Origin: Tardiphaga sp.
GTDB lineage: Bacteria; Pseudomonadota; Alphaproteobacteria; Rhizobiales; Xanthobacteraceae
Length of the DNA: 5,538 nucleotides
Reading direction: 5' to 3'
Assembly (NCBI GenBank): GCA_028290765.1
Contig: JAQGJF010000304.1
Location: 1 to 5,538, forward strand
Of this stretch, positions 5,416 to 5,538 are shown in pieces. The translations under genes and the position numbers were made by a program. Numbering within the stretch: the first letter of the stretch is position 1; every line of letters begins with the position of its first letter. The notes beneath the pieces are model-generated. The model was not told the origin of the DNA, made no database searches, and saw only the letters and a program-made list of their open reading frames with translations.

Positions 5416-5538
5416 GTGAGGTTGGATCCGGAAAGCAGGGCTGCCGTGCTTATCGCAGGGCCGACCGCCAGCGGCAAGTCGGCGCTGGCGCTGGAGTTGG
5501 CGCGCGCCCGTGGCGGGGTGATCATCAACACCGATTCC
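5416..5538 (+). CDS. miaA: MiaA, tRNA dimethylallyltransferase (3' end missing)
   Basis: The frame is open from upstream to the end of the window, giving the first 41 residues. It contains the P-loop GPTASGKSALALELA (Walker A, residues 15-22 counted from the GTG at 5416) and then GVIINTDS, the conserved IINxDS block of MiaA. The enzyme transfers a dimethylallyl group to N6 of adenosine 37 in tRNAs reading codons that start with U; catalytic residues further on lie outside the window. The GTG start at 5416 is chosen because GAGAG (5404-5408) lies 7 bases upstream and it gives a leader of normal length before the P-loop. TTG 5422 and GTG 5446 are alternatives, the latter leaving only four residues before the P-loop. 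It diverges from serB. Confidence 0.9.
   Translation, partial: MRLDPESRAAVLIAGPTASGKSALALELARARGGVIINTDS

Noticed and set aside
1..5538. A defence, mobile or other novel accessory system
   Set aside because: All long genes but one are recognised housekeeping or envelope genes, composition is uniform, and no transposase, integrase, attachment-site repeat or CRISPR-like array is present.

Overview
The window is GC-rich alphaproteobacterial chromosome. Gene order, protein sequences and the style of the intergenic palindromes point to the Bradyrhizobium / Rhodopseudomonas / Nitrobacter group (Nitrobacteraceae). This placement is inferred from recognition and was not tested by a search. Nothing suggests a phage, plasmid, transposon or recent transfer: there is no transposase, integrase, tRNA, rRNA or CRISPR array.

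Layout, left to right. (1) 1-1956, plus strand: the 3' part of hflK, then hflC with a 4-base ATGA overlap, then a small two-helix DUF2065 membrane protein after a 131-base spacer. (2) 1957-2278: a 322-base non-coding gap holding a large imperfect palindrome of the dispersed-repeat type common in this group, a separate perfect 8-bp hairpin, and the untranslated leader of the next gene. (3) 2279-3790, plus strand: a complete periplasmic Do/DegP-family serine protease with signal peptide, intact His-Asp-Ser triad and two PDZ domains. (4) 3791-3990: a non-coding gap with three successive stem-loops, one resembling a second dispersed-repeat family. (5) 3991-4509, plus strand: an uncharacterised small membrane protein with a basic C-terminal tail. 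(6) 4522-5412, minus strand: phosphoserine phosphatase serB, convergent with gene 5. (7) From 5416, plus strand, running off the end: the start of miaA, divergent from serB with only 3 bases between the two predicted start codons.

Functionally, the left two thirds is an envelope protein quality-control neighbourhood. HflK and HflC form the membrane assembly that surrounds and modulates the FtsH protease (FtsH is not in the window). DUF2065 proteins sit beside hflC in other proteobacteria, and DegP degrades or chaperones misfolded periplasmic proteins. The right third is housekeeping metabolism: the last step of serine synthesis and tRNA A37 prenylation.

No previously undescribed system is evident. 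The points most worth a second look are the abutting divergent serB/miaA starts, the unassigned membrane protein, the DUF2065 linkage and the intergenic palindromes.
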